In this document: positions 1 to 9,130 of the stretch, in pieces
Layout: every line of letters begins with the position of its first letter
How positions within the stretch are numbered: position 1 is the stretch's first letter
Assembly: GCA_002719955.1 (NCBI GenBank)
Contig: PBFW01000026.1
Span: 165,490-229,489, forward strand
Length of the DNA stretch: 64,000 nucleotides
From: Deltaproteobacteria bacterium
GTDB taxonomy: Bacteria > Myxococcota_A > UBA9160 > UBA4427
Reading direction: 5' to 3'
Position numbers and translations under genes: made by a program
Notes under the pieces: model-generated
Database searches by the model: none
Told to the model about the DNA's origin: nothing
Seen by the model: the letters and a program-made list of their open reading frames with translations, nothing else

Positions 1-47
1 GCTTCGGATTCGGGCGCGCCTCGCTTCGCCGACACCGCCTTTCGGGA

Positions 48-764
48 TCAGAGAAGACGGCCATCGGCTTCGTGATGCAGGGCGACGAGCACTTCGTCGA
101 GTCGGCGCGCCAGCGCCTGTTCGCCGGAATCGTCCTGCGCCGTCTCGGAATCGGCTCTCAGCGGCTGGCCGTACGCACACACCACCCGGGCGAAGGGCAG
201 GGGGATCAGGCTGCGGTCCCAGCTTTTCAATCGAAGCGCGGGCCGCGCCGAGAACGCGACCGGTTGGATCGGACGTTCGGCCAGGCGCGCCAGGGTGATG
301 ATGCCCGTCTTCGCGACGCGCGCGGGGCCGCGCGGGCCGTCCACCAGGACGGCGACCGTCGTTTCGTCGCCGAGTTGGCGAAGCAGCCCGCGAAGCGCCG
401 CCGAGCCGCCGCGAGAGCTCGAGCCCCGTGCGGGATCCGCGTAGCCGAGAGCGCGCAGGGTCGCCTCGATCAGGTCACCGTCGCGGCTGCGGCTGACGGC
501 GACGCTGTAGCCGCAGCCGCGATAGAGCCATGCACAGGGGAGCATCGACTCGTGGAAGAGGGCGGCGAGGTGGGTCGGTTCCAGGGGATCCGCCCTGCGC
601 GGATCCGAGCCGAGCACCTCGATACGCCAGGTCGCGCCAAGGGCCCGCAGCAGGCCGGACGTCAGACATCCGAACAGCCAAAGCGAAAGGCGGCCGATCG
701 GGCCGCGCCGGTCTGTATCGCGCGGTCGTTGCCGCGTTCGCTGGGGCGGATCCGTCTCACTCAT
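48..764 (-). CDS. DUF374 / lysophospholipid acyltransferase-like protein
   Basis: A 238-residue protein matching the DUF374 family, which is related to lipid A/lysophospholipid acyltransferases and is thought to act on the inner membrane. An N-terminal hydrophobic stretch (LSLWLFGCLTSGLLRALGA, about residues 26-44) is followed by FHESMLP (where the family carries its HxxxxP-type active-site histidine), SRSRDGDLIEATLRALGY, a Ser/Gly-rich RGGSAALRGLLRQL helix, and VDGPRGPARVAKTGII, all characteristic of the family. Length fits the usual 210-240 residues. It reads away from ctaB with about 200 bases between the divergent starts. The acyl acceptor cannot be told from sequence; family assignment is firm, substrate is not. 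Confidence 0.82.
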   Translation of the reverse strand: MSETDPPQRTRQRPRDTDRRGPIGRLSLWLFGCLTSGLLRALGATWRIEVLGSDPRRADPLEPTHLAALFHESMLPCAWLYRGCGYSVAVSRSRDGDLIEATLRALGYADPARGSSSRGGSAALRGLLRQLGDETTVAVLVDGPRGPARVAKTGIITLARLAERPIQPVAFSARPALRLKSWDRSLIPLPFARVVCAYGQPLRADSETAQDDSGEQALARRLDEVLVALHHEADGRLL

Positions 765-981
765 CGAGACGGTAGGCTAGAGTACTCGGCGGCCTCCTGG
801 ACTCGGTATTTCAGTGGGTTGAACAGACTCGGCCCGGCCCGCGCGCGTCCGTGCCGGTGCAAGACGAAAGGCCCTGTGGTACCCGTAGGCCTGTCGTCGG
901 CGCGATCCCGAGGGGGGAGGTGCGGCTGCAAATCCAGGTCCATTTGTCCGTCGCTCGATTCTGGCGACTCGCGTGGAAAGC

Positions 982-1860
982 ATGAACGACTCAGCTCTCA
1001 CCACCGGCCGCAACTACCTCGACCTGACGAAGCCGCGGCTCCTTCCGATGGTGCTCTTTACGGGGCTGCCGGTTCTGGGGATGGCAGCGGGCGGTTGGCC
1101 GAACGCAACATTTAGCGTGCTCGTAATGACGGGGATCGCACTCGCTGCAGCCTCGGCGAACACGCTCAACGCCTATATCGAGCGCGAGCAGGACGCGTTG
1201 ATGGAGCGCACGAAGACCCGACCGCTGCCGGCGGGCCTGATCGAACCTCGCTCGGCGCTGCTTTTCGGTCTCGCGCTCGGCGTGATCTCGACACTCTTGC
1301 TCTATGGGGTGAGCGGCGCCGCCGCGGCCCTCGTCGGTCTCGCCAGCATTCTCTTCTACGTCTTCGTTTACACCCTCTGGCTCAAGCCGCGTTCGATCTG
1401 GAATGCTGTGATCGGCGGGGCGGCGGGCGCGGCGGCCCCGTTGATCGCCGACGCCGCCGTCAACGGGTCGGTCGGCATCGCCGGCTGGACGCTCTTCGCG
1501 ATCGTCTTTTTCTGGCAACCGCCCCATGTCTGGGCGATTGCGCTCTACCGCAAGGACGATTACCGGGCGGCGGGAATCCCGATGCCGCCCGAAGTCATCG
1601 GCGACGAAGCAACCCGCAAGCGCGTCGTCTGGTACACCGCGGGCCTGCTCCCCGTGACCGTCGCCCCCTATTTTCTCGGGCTTGCCGGGCCGATCTATTT
1701 CGTGGTCGCGGCGGGGATGGGCGTCTGGTTCCTCTACCGCGCCTGGCGCCTCTTCGAGGAGCGGACCGAGGAAGCCGCGCAGGGGGTCTTTCGCGTCTCG
1801 CTGGTCTTCTTGTCAGCAGTCTTCCTGGCGCTTCTGGTCGACTTGCTGATCGCGTTCTAG
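982..1860 (+). CDS. ctaB: Protoheme IX farnesyltransferase (heme O synthase)
   Basis: Integral-membrane UbiA-type prenyltransferase that transfers a farnesyl group to heme b to make heme O for terminal oxidases. The family signature is clear: NYLDLTKPRLLPMVLFTGL near residue 10, SANTLNAYIEREQDALMERT (first Asp-rich NxxxDxxxD-like site), KTRPLPAG, YTLWLKPRSIWNAVIGGAAG, and FFWQPPHVWAIALYRKDDY with GIPMPP following. Several long hydrophobic helices span the rest. The 292-residue length is typical. An in-frame GTG three codons upstream (973) is an alternative start; neither has a strong ribosome site. A 7-bp hairpin follows the stop. No oxidase genes are adjacent, so it is a stand-alone copy here. 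Confidence 0.95.
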   Translation: MNDSALTTGRNYLDLTKPRLLPMVLFTGLPVLGMAAGGWPNATFSVLVMTGIALAAASANTLNAYIEREQDALMERTKTRPLPAGLIEPRSALLFGLALGVISTLLLYGVSGAAAALVGLASILFYVFVYTLWLKPRSIWNAVIGGAAGAAAPLIADAAVNGSVGIAGWTLFAIVFFWQPPHVWAIALYRKDDYRAAGIPMPPEVIGDEATRKRVVWYTAGLLPVTVAPYFLGLAGPIYFVVAAGMGVWFLYRAWRLFEERTEEAAQGVFRVSLVFLSAVFLALLVDLLIAF

Positions 1861-1876
1861 GCGGTCGATTCCATTT

Positions 1877-1899
1877 CGTGGGATCGCCGCGGTCCCACG
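1877..1899 (+). terminator. Hairpin after ctaB
   Basis: CGTGGGA (1877-1883) and TCCCACG (1893-1899) form a perfect 7-bp stem with a 9-nt loop, 16 bases after the ctaB stop. There is no T-tract, so an intrinsic terminator is only inferred from position. Confidence 0.4.
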
Positions 1900-2031
1900 C
1901 GGTGCACCGCTCGATTCGCGCCGTTTTTCCGACCCCCTCGATTCGATCGATTCCGTTAGGATGATCGCGCCGTATGGGGCAGCGCTCTGGATTCGGATCG
2001 CCCCGCCGCCTGCCAACCGGAGAATTCGCAC

Positions 2032-4452
2032 GTGTCGCAATCACAGTCCGTTCCCCTTTCGGGTCTCCTGGTCGTCGATCTCTCGACCGAGATCGCGGGC
2101 CCCTATGCGACGAAGATGCTCGCCGATGCGGGGGCCGAGGTGATCAAGGTCGAGGGGCCGAGCGGCGATCCGCTGCGCCGCTGGAGCGCGTCGAAACAAG
2201 ACCTCTCGGGTCGAGACGGCGCGCTCTTTCAGTTCTTGAACGGTGGCAAGAAGAGCGTCGACTGGGATCTCGAAACCGGCGTGGGGTGCGATCGATTCCT
2301 TCGGCTCTGTCAGAACGCCGATCTCGTCATCGACAGTGGCGGGGCGGGCTGGCTCGATGCGCGTGGCATCGGATTCGATCGCATGCGTGAACGCAATCCG
2401 GCGATCTCCCTGGTTTCGATCTCGCCCTATGGAGGGGAGGGTCCCTGGGCCGAGCGACCCGCGACGGAGTTCACCCTTCAAGCCGAAGTCGGCAACCTCG
2501 CCTATCGAGGATTGCCCGAGCGCGGACCGGTCGCGGCGGGCGGGCGAATAGGGGAGTGGGCGGCGGGTTCCGCGGCTTCGATCGCCGCGCTGGCGACATG
2601 GCGGTCGGCCCGCGTGAGCGGTGTCGGGCTGCACGCGGATCTGTCCATGCTCGAGACGATGTGTCTGACGATGACGACCTATCACGATCTCTTTGGTCAA
2701 TTCCTGCCGGGCATCGAGATCCCGCAGGGGATCGAGGTCCCCTCGATTGAGCCCGCCAAGGATGGTTGGATCGGGATCTGCACCTATACGGGCCAGCAAT
2801 GGAAGGATCTATGCGATCTGGTGGGGCGGCCGGATGTCGGCGAGGAAGAACGTTATTTCGACGGCGCGTCGCGCATGCAGCATCTCGATTTCATGCTCGA
2901 GATCATCCATGACTGGACCCGTGAACATACGATGGCCGAGATCACCGAGCTCGCCGGCCTGAGGCGGATTCCGATCGCTCCGATCGGGGATGGAAAAGCG
3001 GTGCTCGAGTTCGACCAATTCAAGGCACGTGGCATCTTCCACGATCACCCCGATGGGTTCAAGGCGCCACGGGTTCCCTATCTCGTGGGCGGGATGTCGC
3101 TGCCGGGATTCCGCGCAGCACCTACGCTCGGGGAGGACAGCGCGGCTGTCGAGGCGGGACTGCCCGACGCCTCTGCTTCGACGGCCCCGATCTCGGAAGC
3201 CGCGGTCACGCCGGCCTTCGACGGCCTGCGTGTGATCGACCTGACCGCGTTCTGGGCTGGACCCTTCGCGACCGGGATCCTCGCTTCGTTGGGTGCGGAT
3301 ATCGTGAAGGTCGAGTCGATTCAGCGGCCCGACGGCATGCGTTTTGCGGGTGCCGTCCCCAGTGATCAGCTCTGGGAGACCTCGCCGATCTTTCACGGCT
3401 GCAATCTGAGCAAGCGCGGAATCACACTGAATCTCGATGCGCCGGAGGGCGTGGCGCTCTTGCGCCGGTTGCTCGAGGACGCGGATATAGTGATCGAGAA
3501 TTTCTCGGCGCGGGTGATGGAGAATTTCGGATTGACCTGGGAGGTTCTGCACGAGATCAATCCCCGGTTGATTTCGGTTCGGATGCCGGCCTGGGGGCTC
3601 GACGGTCCCTGGAAGGATCGCACGGGCTTCGCTCCGACTGTCGAACAGGCCAGCGGTCTGGCCTGGTTGACCGGCTACGAGGATATGCCGCTGATTCCGA
3701 GAGGGGTCTGCGATCCGGTCGGGGGCATGCACGCGGTCTACGCCCTCGCGATGGGACTCGAAGAACGGGAGCGGACGGGCGAAGGGATGTTGGTCGAAGT
3801 TCCACTCGTCGAGTCCGCCCTCAATCTGGCGGCGGAGCAGGTGATCGAGTGGACGGCCTATGGCGAGTTCTTGACGCGTCGCGAGAATCGCGGTCCCGTC
3901 GCTTCGCCCCAGGCCGTCTTCCAGTGCCGGCCGGCGACACGGGAGACGCGCTACGAGAAGAAATTCGTGGCGCTCTCGGTCGTGACCGATGCGCACTGGG
4001 CGACCCTGGTGGCGGCAATCGGTCGACCGGAGTGGGCGCTCGCGGAGGCATACGAGACGGAGTCAGGGCGTCGAGCGGCGGAAGATCTGATCGAAGACGA
4101 ACTCGCGAAATGGTTCGCCACGCAGGATTGTGACGAGGTGGTCGATCGGCTTCTGGCAGAGGGCCTTCCAGCGGCCACCCTGATCAACGGCTACATGATC
4201 TCGCCCAATCCCCAGATCGATGCGCGAGGTTTCCGAACCGAACTCGAACACGCGGTCAAAGGGAGACTCTCCTACGCCGGCCTGCCATTTCAGATGTCGA
4301 ATCAGGCGGCCGTCTCCTACCGCTGGGCGGCGCCGACGATCGGGGCTTTCAACGATGAGGTGCTCGGCGGAGAGCTCGGACTGTCCCAGGAGGAGCTGGC
4401 GGAGCTGCGCGAGAAGCAGGTGATCGGGGATCGCCCCGCCTTCGATCTCTGA
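2032..4452 (+). CDS. Fused two-domain CaiB/BaiF CoA-transferase
   Basis: An 806-residue protein made of two complete class III CoA-transferase domains, each about 380-400 residues; most family members are single-domain. Domain 1 begins LSGLLVVDLSTEIAGPYATK and ends near residue 370; domain 2 begins near 395 with FDGLRVIDLTAFWAGPFATG. Both contain the GADIVKVE/GAEVIKVE motif. At the catalytic position domain 1 has Asp (ADLSMLET) whereas domain 2 has Glu (VEVPLVES), so activity may rest mainly in the first half (inference). Known relatives move CoA between carboxylic acids such as carnitine, bile acids or formate/oxalate. Start is GTG at 2032 with GGAGA eight bases upstream. Substrate unknown; neighbours (P450, epimerase) suggest lipid or terpenoid catabolism. 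Confidence 0.9.
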   Translation: MSQSQSVPLSGLLVVDLSTEIAGPYATKMLADAGAEVIKVEGPSGDPLRRWSASKQDLSGRDGALFQFLNGGKKSVDWDLETGVGCDRFLRLCQNADLVIDSGGAGWLDARGIGFDRMRERNPAISLVSISPYGGEGPWAERPATEFTLQAEVGNLAYRGLPERGPVAAGGRIGEWAAGSAASIAALATWRSARVSGVGLHADLSMLETMCLTMTTYHDLFGQFLPGIEIPQGIEVPSIEPAKDGWIGICTYTGQQWKDLCDLVGRPDVGEEERYFDGASRMQHLDFMLEIIHDWTREHTMAEITELAGLRRIPIAPIGDGKAVLEFDQFKARGIFHDHPDGFKAPRVPYLVGGMSLPGFRAAPTLGEDSAAVEAGLPDASASTAPISEAAVTPAFDGLRVIDLTAFWAGPFATGILASLGADIVKVESIQRPDGMRFAGAVPSDQLWETSPIFHGCNLSKRGITLNLDAPEGVALLRRLLEDADIVIENFSARVMENFGLTWEVLHEINPRLISVRMPAWGLDGPWKDRTGFAPTVEQASGLAWLTGYEDMPLIPRGVCDPVGGMHAVYALAMGLEERERTGEGMLVEVPLVESALNLAAEQVIEWTAYGEFLTRRENRGPVASPQAVFQCRPATRETRYEKKFVALSVVTDAHWATLVAAIGRPEWALAEAYETESGRRAAEDLIEDELAKWFATQDCDEVVDRLLAEGLPAATLINGYMISPNPQIDARGFRTELEHAVKGRLSYAGLPFQMSNQAAVSYRWAAPTIGAFNDEVLGGELGLSQEELAELREKQVIGDRPAFDL

Positions 4453-4595
4453 AACACTGCTGAGCGCACGGTCGGCGATCCCATCTCGACCGAAACGAAT
4501 CTTCGAAAAATCGATATCGATTCGTGGCCCGGCGACGGGGCGCACGGCGTGGGCGTCCCCCGGCCGGGATCGTCTGGGCCCTGGAGGAATCCACC

Positions 4596-4848
4596 ATGCG
4601 AATTGCGTTGGCAGGCTTTGTGGTCTTGATGGGATGGATGATCTCGACCGCCGCGATCGCTGGCGATCAGGAGGTCGCCGCCGGTCGAGGATTCTCCGCC
4701 GGATTCGCTGATCGCCGCGCCGGGCTCGGATGAGGGCGCCGGTGAGGCGCCCGAGGTCGAGAGCGAGATCGAGGCCGAAGGGAATGAGCGAACGCCGGAC
4801 GCCGAAGCGCGGTCGCTGTATCGGTGGCGATCGCGTCTGGAGAGGTAA
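4596..4848 (+). pseudogene. Small secreted acidic protein, frameshifted
   Basis: A strong ribosome site (GGAGG at 4583-4587) precedes an ATG at 4596 and a clear signal peptide, MRIALAGFVVLMGWMISTAA followed by IAGDQE. The frame then closes at 4733 with an unlikely Arg/Gly-rich tail. Reading one frame over from about 4686 gives a coherent acidic tail (EDSPPDSLIAAPGSDEGAGE onward, ending SLYRWRSRLER) to a stop at 4846-4848. Removing one base near 4686 would join the two into a protein of about 83 residues. It is therefore either a recent single-base frameshift or an assembly error. No family is recognised. Confidence 0.55.
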
Positions 4849-4861
4849 GGACCGCTCTGGG

Positions 4862-6109
4862 CTACCAGGTGACGGGAAGCGCGTCGAGCCCCTGTAGATG
4901 GAGGCTGGGACGGTATTCGACCTTTTCGAGGTCGACCTGCATGCCGGGAATGCGTTGGGTCAGGGCGCCGATGGCCTCCTGGATTTCGAGGCGCGCCAGC
5001 GATGCCCCGAGGCAGAAATGCGCCCCGAGACCAAAACTGTGGTGCTCGATGTCCTCGCGTTCGATATCCAGGCGATCGGGGTCTGGGAAACGTTCGGGGT
5101 CGCGATTGGCTGCTCCGCGTAGGATGAGCACCGCCTCACCTTCTTGAATCGTCTGGTCGTGGTAGGCGATGTCCTCGTCGGCATGGTTGATACTGAGCTG
5201 GACGGGCGTGTCGAAGCGCAAGAGCTCCTCGGTGGCATTCTTGAGGAGATCCGGACGTGCACGCAGCTTGGCGAGTTCGGTGGGATGTTGGAGCAGTGCC
5301 AACATGCCCTTGGCGATCAAGCTGGTCGTCGTGTCGTGGCCCGCCTGGAAGAGAAGGATCAAGGTGGCGATGATGTCTTCGTCAGTGAGGTCGCTCGCAC
5401 CGCGTTGGACTTCGACGAGTCGCGAAATCAGATCTTCCTTCGGGTCTGCGCGGCGGGCATCGATCAACGATTGGAAATACCCCGAAAAACCGAAGATGGC
5501 GTCGTTGCGGCGCTCCTCCATCTCGGGCGTGACGATCGCCACCTCGTCCACGCTCTCCAAGACCCCGCGAGACCAGACCTCGATTCGGTGGGTGTCCTCG
5601 AAGGGAACGCCGATGAGCTCGCAGATCATCGCGAGCGGAACCTGGTACGCAAAATCGCGCACCAGGTCCATCTGTCCGTCGGCGAGACGGGTATCGATCA
5701 ACTCTTGAATATGGGTGCGCACGCCGGGGCGCAGGCGCTCGACGGTGCGCTGCGTGAATCCGGGATTGATGAGATGACGCAGTCGCGTGTGGCGAGGCGC
5801 TGGAATGAAGTTCATCATGCGCTTCATGACCGTCACGAAGGGACTATTCGGGTCCCCTCCGAGTTGGTCGACCAGTCGTCCGTCCTTGATCAAACCTTTT
5901 TCTCGCGCGGCCCAAGCCGCATCAGAATGGCGAGTCAACACCCACGGTCGGCCCAATCGCTCGATCTGTGATTGGTGGATCGGGGCGACATTTCTCAACT
6001 GGTGGTAGAGACGGACCAGATTGCCCTCGCGTCCCGCGGCGTCGAATATCTGTTCGAGGATCGCGTCGGGTTCGACGGGCAAGTCATCATAGATCGGAAT
6101 CGCAGTCAT
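4862..6109 (-). CDS. Cytochrome P450
   Basis: A soluble bacterial P450 of about 415 residues. Diagnostic elements are present in order: the I-helix oxygen-binding motif AGHDTTTS near residue 250, the K-helix ExxR in EELLRFDTPVQ, the PERFPDPDRLDIER meander, and the heme-thiolate loop FGLGAHFCLGASLARLE with the ligand Cys near 366. The reading frame is open to 6277, but the upstream extension has no family similarity; the chosen ATG at 6109 starts MTAIPIYDDLPVEP. The fold hydroxylates small lipophilic substrates using ferredoxin or flavodoxin partners, none of which lies adjacent. The gene faces the fused CoA-transferase region tail to tail. Substrate unknown. Confidence 0.93.
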   Translation of the reverse strand: MTAIPIYDDLPVEPDAILEQIFDAAGREGNLVRLYHQLRNVAPIHQSQIERLGRPWVLTRHSDAAWAAREKGLIKDGRLVDQLGGDPNSPFVTVMKRMMNFIPAPRHTRLRHLINPGFTQRTVERLRPGVRTHIQELIDTRLADGQMDLVRDFAYQVPLAMICELIGVPFEDTHRIEVWSRGVLESVDEVAIVTPEMEERRNDAIFGFSGYFQSLIDARRADPKEDLISRLVEVQRGASDLTDEDIIATLILLFQAGHDTTTSLIAKGMLALLQHPTELAKLRARPDLLKNATEELLRFDTPVQLSINHADEDIAYHDQTIQEGEAVLILRGAANRDPERFPDPDRLDIEREDIEHHSFGLGAHFCLGASLARLEIQEAIGALTQRIPGMQVDLEKVEYRPSLHLQGLDALPVTW

Positions 6110-6341
6110 TCGGGTTCCGGCAGCAGCATTCCGGTCAGCGTAGGCTGCGGGCTCTCTGATGTCGAATCCAATGGGTTCGCGTCCTCTCGAGATTCGCCCG
6201 GTGCTTCCGGCTTCACCCGGGCTGGCGCCCATGTCCTGGAGGTGGGCGGTGGCGCTCGCCTTCATGATCGCAGACACATGAAGACGAGTGCGACTATGAG
6301 AAAACCATTCTCGGGTCGACGCCGGGGAGCGTTCGACGCGG

Positions 6342-7442
6342 TCAGCGATTGCGGTGGTCGCGGCTCAGGCCCGCCTGGGTGGGATGGGGATAGGGGTGGT
6401 GATAGAGCCCGCTTCCCCGATCGGCGAGAGGGGCCAGCTCAGTCATCGCGGCCTGGAAGCGCCCGATCAACGCATCCTCGGCGGCGTAGTCGAAGGGGTC
6501 GCCCAGCCGCTCTTCGATCTCGCCCCCCGGTTTGGGCGAGTGTTCGACGTACCAGCGGGTGGTGCGGGCCAGGGCCTCCTCGACGGGAACGATGTCGGAG
6601 TATCCCAGCTGGTTGCGGATCTTGGTCAAGTCGAGGTGCGTGTGGTGGCTGCCGCCGAGCGCGAGTACGCGGGTGGAGAAGGCCAGTGCATGGGGCATGC
6701 TGACGATCTCGAATTCTCGCTCGAGGGTGTGGGCGATCACCTCGACGATCTGGGCGAGGGAGAGTTGGCGGTCGTCGCCGCAGTTGTAGATCTGCCCCGC
6801 CGCCGCTTCGGGCTGGTCGACGGCCAGCATCACTCCATGGGCCAAGTTCTCAGCGTAGCCGTGGGTGACGAGGGTCAATCCCCCATCGGGCAGAATGATC
6901 TGGCGGCGTCCATCCAGGAGCCGCCGGATCACGCACCATTCCCTCGGTACGATCTGGTAGGGACCGTAGACGTAGGGGTAGCGGAACAGGGCGGCGTCGG
7001 GATGGGCCTCCATCACCGCCTCCTCGGTGCTCGCCATCAGCCAGGAGAAACGCTGCTCCTCCTCTGTCGCGACGAGCGCGGCGTCCTCCCGAACGGGGAC
7101 GGGGAGTCCTGCGGGATGGAGATCGCCGGGCGAAATGAAGCCGCGGTAGGTGGCGAATCCTCCGACGGCGACGAATTGGCCGGTTCGGCCGACCATCGCC
7201 TCGGCGATATGACGAATCCGTCCATAGGTGGCCACGACCAGGTCGAAGGTGCGGGTCCCGATGGCTTCGTCGATCGTTTTGCGGAAATGCGGATCGCCGT
7301 GGATATGCTCGACGTCGCTGGGGATCTCCGGGACCTCGTGGGTACCCCGGTGGAAGATCGTGACGCGGTAGCCCCGATCCCGGAGGCGATTGACGATAAA
7401 GGGTCCGGTGGGCCCCGTTCCTCCGACGACGAGCGCGCGCAT
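6342..7442 (-). CDS. NAD-dependent epimerase/dehydratase family protein
   Basis: A 366-residue extended short-chain dehydrogenase. The N-terminal dinucleotide-binding loop GGTGPTGPFIV (residues 7-17) is followed by the Rossmann fold; the usual Tyr-x-x-x-Lys is not obvious, although YPYVYGPYQIVPREWCVIRR matches the sugar-epimerase substrate region. The C-terminal half has YNCGDDRQLSLAQIVEVIA, as in nucleotide-sugar and isoflavone-reductase-like epimerases. Known relatives modify sugars, steroids or flavonoids. It sits upstream of the P450 on the same strand with about 230 bases between, so the two may be co-expressed. The substrate cannot be inferred. Confidence 0.82.
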   Translation of the reverse strand: MRALVVGGTGPTGPFIVNRLRDRGYRVTIFHRGTHEVPEIPSDVEHIHGDPHFRKTIDEAIGTRTFDLVVATYGRIRHIAEAMVGRTGQFVAVGGFATYRGFISPGDLHPAGLPVPVREDAALVATEEEQRFSWLMASTEEAVMEAHPDAALFRYPYVYGPYQIVPREWCVIRRLLDGRRQIILPDGGLTLVTHGYAENLAHGVMLAVDQPEAAAGQIYNCGDDRQLSLAQIVEVIAHTLEREFEIVSMPHALAFSTRVLALGGSHHTHLDLTKIRNQLGYSDIVPVEEALARTTRWYVEHSPKPGGEIEERLGDPFDYAAEDALIGRFQAAMTELAPLADRGSGLYHHPYPHPTQAGLSRDHRNR

Positions 7443-7610
7443 CGTGACAGTCTAACCACCACGGTGGGAGATCGCTGCCCGAAACGGGGCCTGAGTGTCC
7501 GTTCTCGAGGTCTGTCCGCTGGCTCTCGATTCGGGCGGCCGCGCGATCGGCGGGGTGCGTGGTGCACGCGTGGATCGGGTATCCTCGGGTCGACGCGCGG
7601 GAGCTTGCCA

Positions 7611-8336
7611 ATGCTCAATCGAATCTATTCGAGTCGCAGTCGCGTGAGTGCGGTCGGCGCGGGGGGCCTGCTGATTTCCCTGCTGGTGGCCTGCGCGAAT
7701 ATGGGCGCGCCCCCCCCGACGACCGGATACCGCGCCAATATCATCGTCAAGATGACCGATGGGTCCGAAGGGGGCCCCGCGCTCGAGAGGCTCGTCGAGT
7801 TCTATCAAGCGGGAAAGCGCAGACGATTTGCGCGCATCGACGGCGAGCTCGTCGCCCTGATCGATCGTCCCGATTTGCGGGTTAGCTGGATGTTGAATCC
7901 CGCGGCGAGGTCCTTCGAGGAGTACCGGATCTCCAGTCCCAAAGCCGTCATCAGCTCGGCACCGAATCCCTTCGGTCCACGCGCCAGGGCCGTCTTCGAG
8001 TGGCTCGGGACAGAAAACGTCGAAGGCGTGGACACCCAGAAATACGCGGTCAAGGGCAAGGCGATTTCCGGCCATGCCTGGCTCACCATCGACCAGATCC
8101 CATTCCGCTTTGCCGGGACACTCGGCTCGCAAGATTCTGCGGTCGAGGTGGAGATCGCATACAGCGAGATCGAGCGAGATTCCCAGGCCGCCTTTCTCTT
8201 TGCGATTCCTCCGAATTTCGCGGGCTACGAAAAGCGCAAGCAGAAGTCGTCGCAGTCCGCGGATGATATCGAAGAGGCGATCAGAAAGATCGAGGATCGG
8301 AGGCGCGCGCTGCCCAGCATTCCCACGTTTTTCTGA
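7611..8336 (+). CDS. Predicted outer-membrane lipoprotein of unknown function
   Basis: A 241-residue protein with a type II signal peptide: Arg-containing n-region, GGLLISLLVACANMG with lipobox LVAC, so Cys about 28 would be lipidated. No aspartate follows the Cys, consistent with outer-membrane sorting. The mature part has alternating strands (YRANIIVKMTDGSEGGPALE, RFARIDGELVALIDRPDLR, FEWLGTENVEGVDTQKYAVK) resembling proteins that report on conversion of a bound lipid or sugar, but no named family is recognised. The frame is open far upstream; the start is set by GGGAG eight bases before ATG 7611 and by the signal peptide. Convergent with the SnoaL-like gene. Confidence 0.72.
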   Translation: MLNRIYSSRSRVSAVGAGGLLISLLVACANMGAPPPTTGYRANIIVKMTDGSEGGPALERLVEFYQAGKRRRFARIDGELVALIDRPDLRVSWMLNPAARSFEEYRISSPKAVISSAPNPFGPRARAVFEWLGTENVEGVDTQKYAVKGKAISGHAWLTIDQIPFRFAGTLGSQDSAVEVEIAYSEIERDSQAAFLFAIPPNFAGYEKRKQKSSQSADDIEEAIRKIEDRRRALPSIPTFF

Positions 8337-8450
8337 CTCTCTTTCCGTCCCTGTTTTCGCGGGTCGGATGATTCGATCCATTGACCGCCATCGGGTGGGT
8401 CACCCAGCCTGCCGTCGCCGTCGCCGTCGCGAAGACGCGGATCGGCCTCG

Positions 8451-8987
8451 CTATTCCCGATGTCGACCGGGAGGCGGCGGGAACTCAGCCGTATTCTCCA
8501 TTCCGAGGACGAAAACGTTGCGCACGGCGAAGCGCCAGCGGTCGTCCGCCTGCTTGATCAGCCGGTCGTAGTAGCGACCCACCTGATAGACCTCGCCGAG
8601 TCCCGGGCGATCGGGGTCCGGGAGCCTCACCATGATGAAGTCGGACCAGGCGCGCGCTTCTGTCGCCGAGTGGATCTCGATGACGGCCGGGAAGGGGAGA
8701 TGTTTGCGGAGTCTTCCCGGTGGAGCGATGAACTCCTTTCGGATGGCCTTCCGCCCGCGTAGTCGCGTGCCGAGAACATTGAAGGTCGCGTCCTCGGCGA
8801 AGAGTTCTTCGAGTTCATCGCCGCGGCCGTCGTCGATGAAGAAGGCGTATCGATGCAGCAGGTCGCGAATGCGCTCGATCTCTGCGGGTTCCTGCGTTCG
8901 GGCGTCGTCGGAAGCGTGGGCGGGCCCGGTTGCGATGATCGATATCGACAGCATCAAGAAGGTCGTGAGGCGTAGGTTGGGATGCAT
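8451..8987 (-). CDS. Secreted SnoaL-like / NTF2-fold protein
   Basis: A 178-residue protein with signal peptide MHPNLRLTTFLMLSISIIAT ending near GPAHA, followed by an NTF2-like fold: EIERIRDLLHRYAFFIDDGR, GDELEELFAEDATFNVLG, and AWSDFIMVRLPDPDRPGLGE, then WRFAVRNVFVLGM. This order is typical of SnoaL-like polyketide cyclase-related proteins, many of which are binding rather than catalytic domains. The start at 8987 has a strong AGGAGGAG ribosome site; the longer frame upstream lacks one. Periplasmic location is inferred. Function is not identifiable. Confidence 0.8.
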   Translation of the reverse strand: MHPNLRLTTFLMLSISIIATGPAHASDDARTQEPAEIERIRDLLHRYAFFIDDGRGDELEELFAEDATFNVLGTRLRGRKAIRKEFIAPPGRLRKHLPFPAVIEIHSATEARAWSDFIMVRLPDPDRPGLGEVYQVGRYYDRLIKQADDRWRFAVRNVFVLGMENTAEFPPPPGRHRE

Positions 8988-9130
8988 GTTGGGGTCTCCT
9001 CCTGGAGTGAATCGCTCGCGACGGGGACGGACGAGCCACAATTCTAATGCGGTCGGTTCCGGCCCGGGACGTGGACGGGTCGGGTGAGCGAAGGGTTCCC
9101 CTCTCTCACCTTCGGCCCATTCGCAATTTT

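Noticed and set aside
6354..7610. Upstream part of a 660-codon plus-strand frame
   Set aside because: Antisense to the epimerase; the real protein begins at 7611 with a ribosome site and lipobox.
8411..8430. GCCGTC repeated three times as a possible microsatellite or CRISPR
   Set aside because: Too short, no spacers, located in a GC-rich intergenic stretch between convergent genes. No CRISPR array was seen anywhere in the window.
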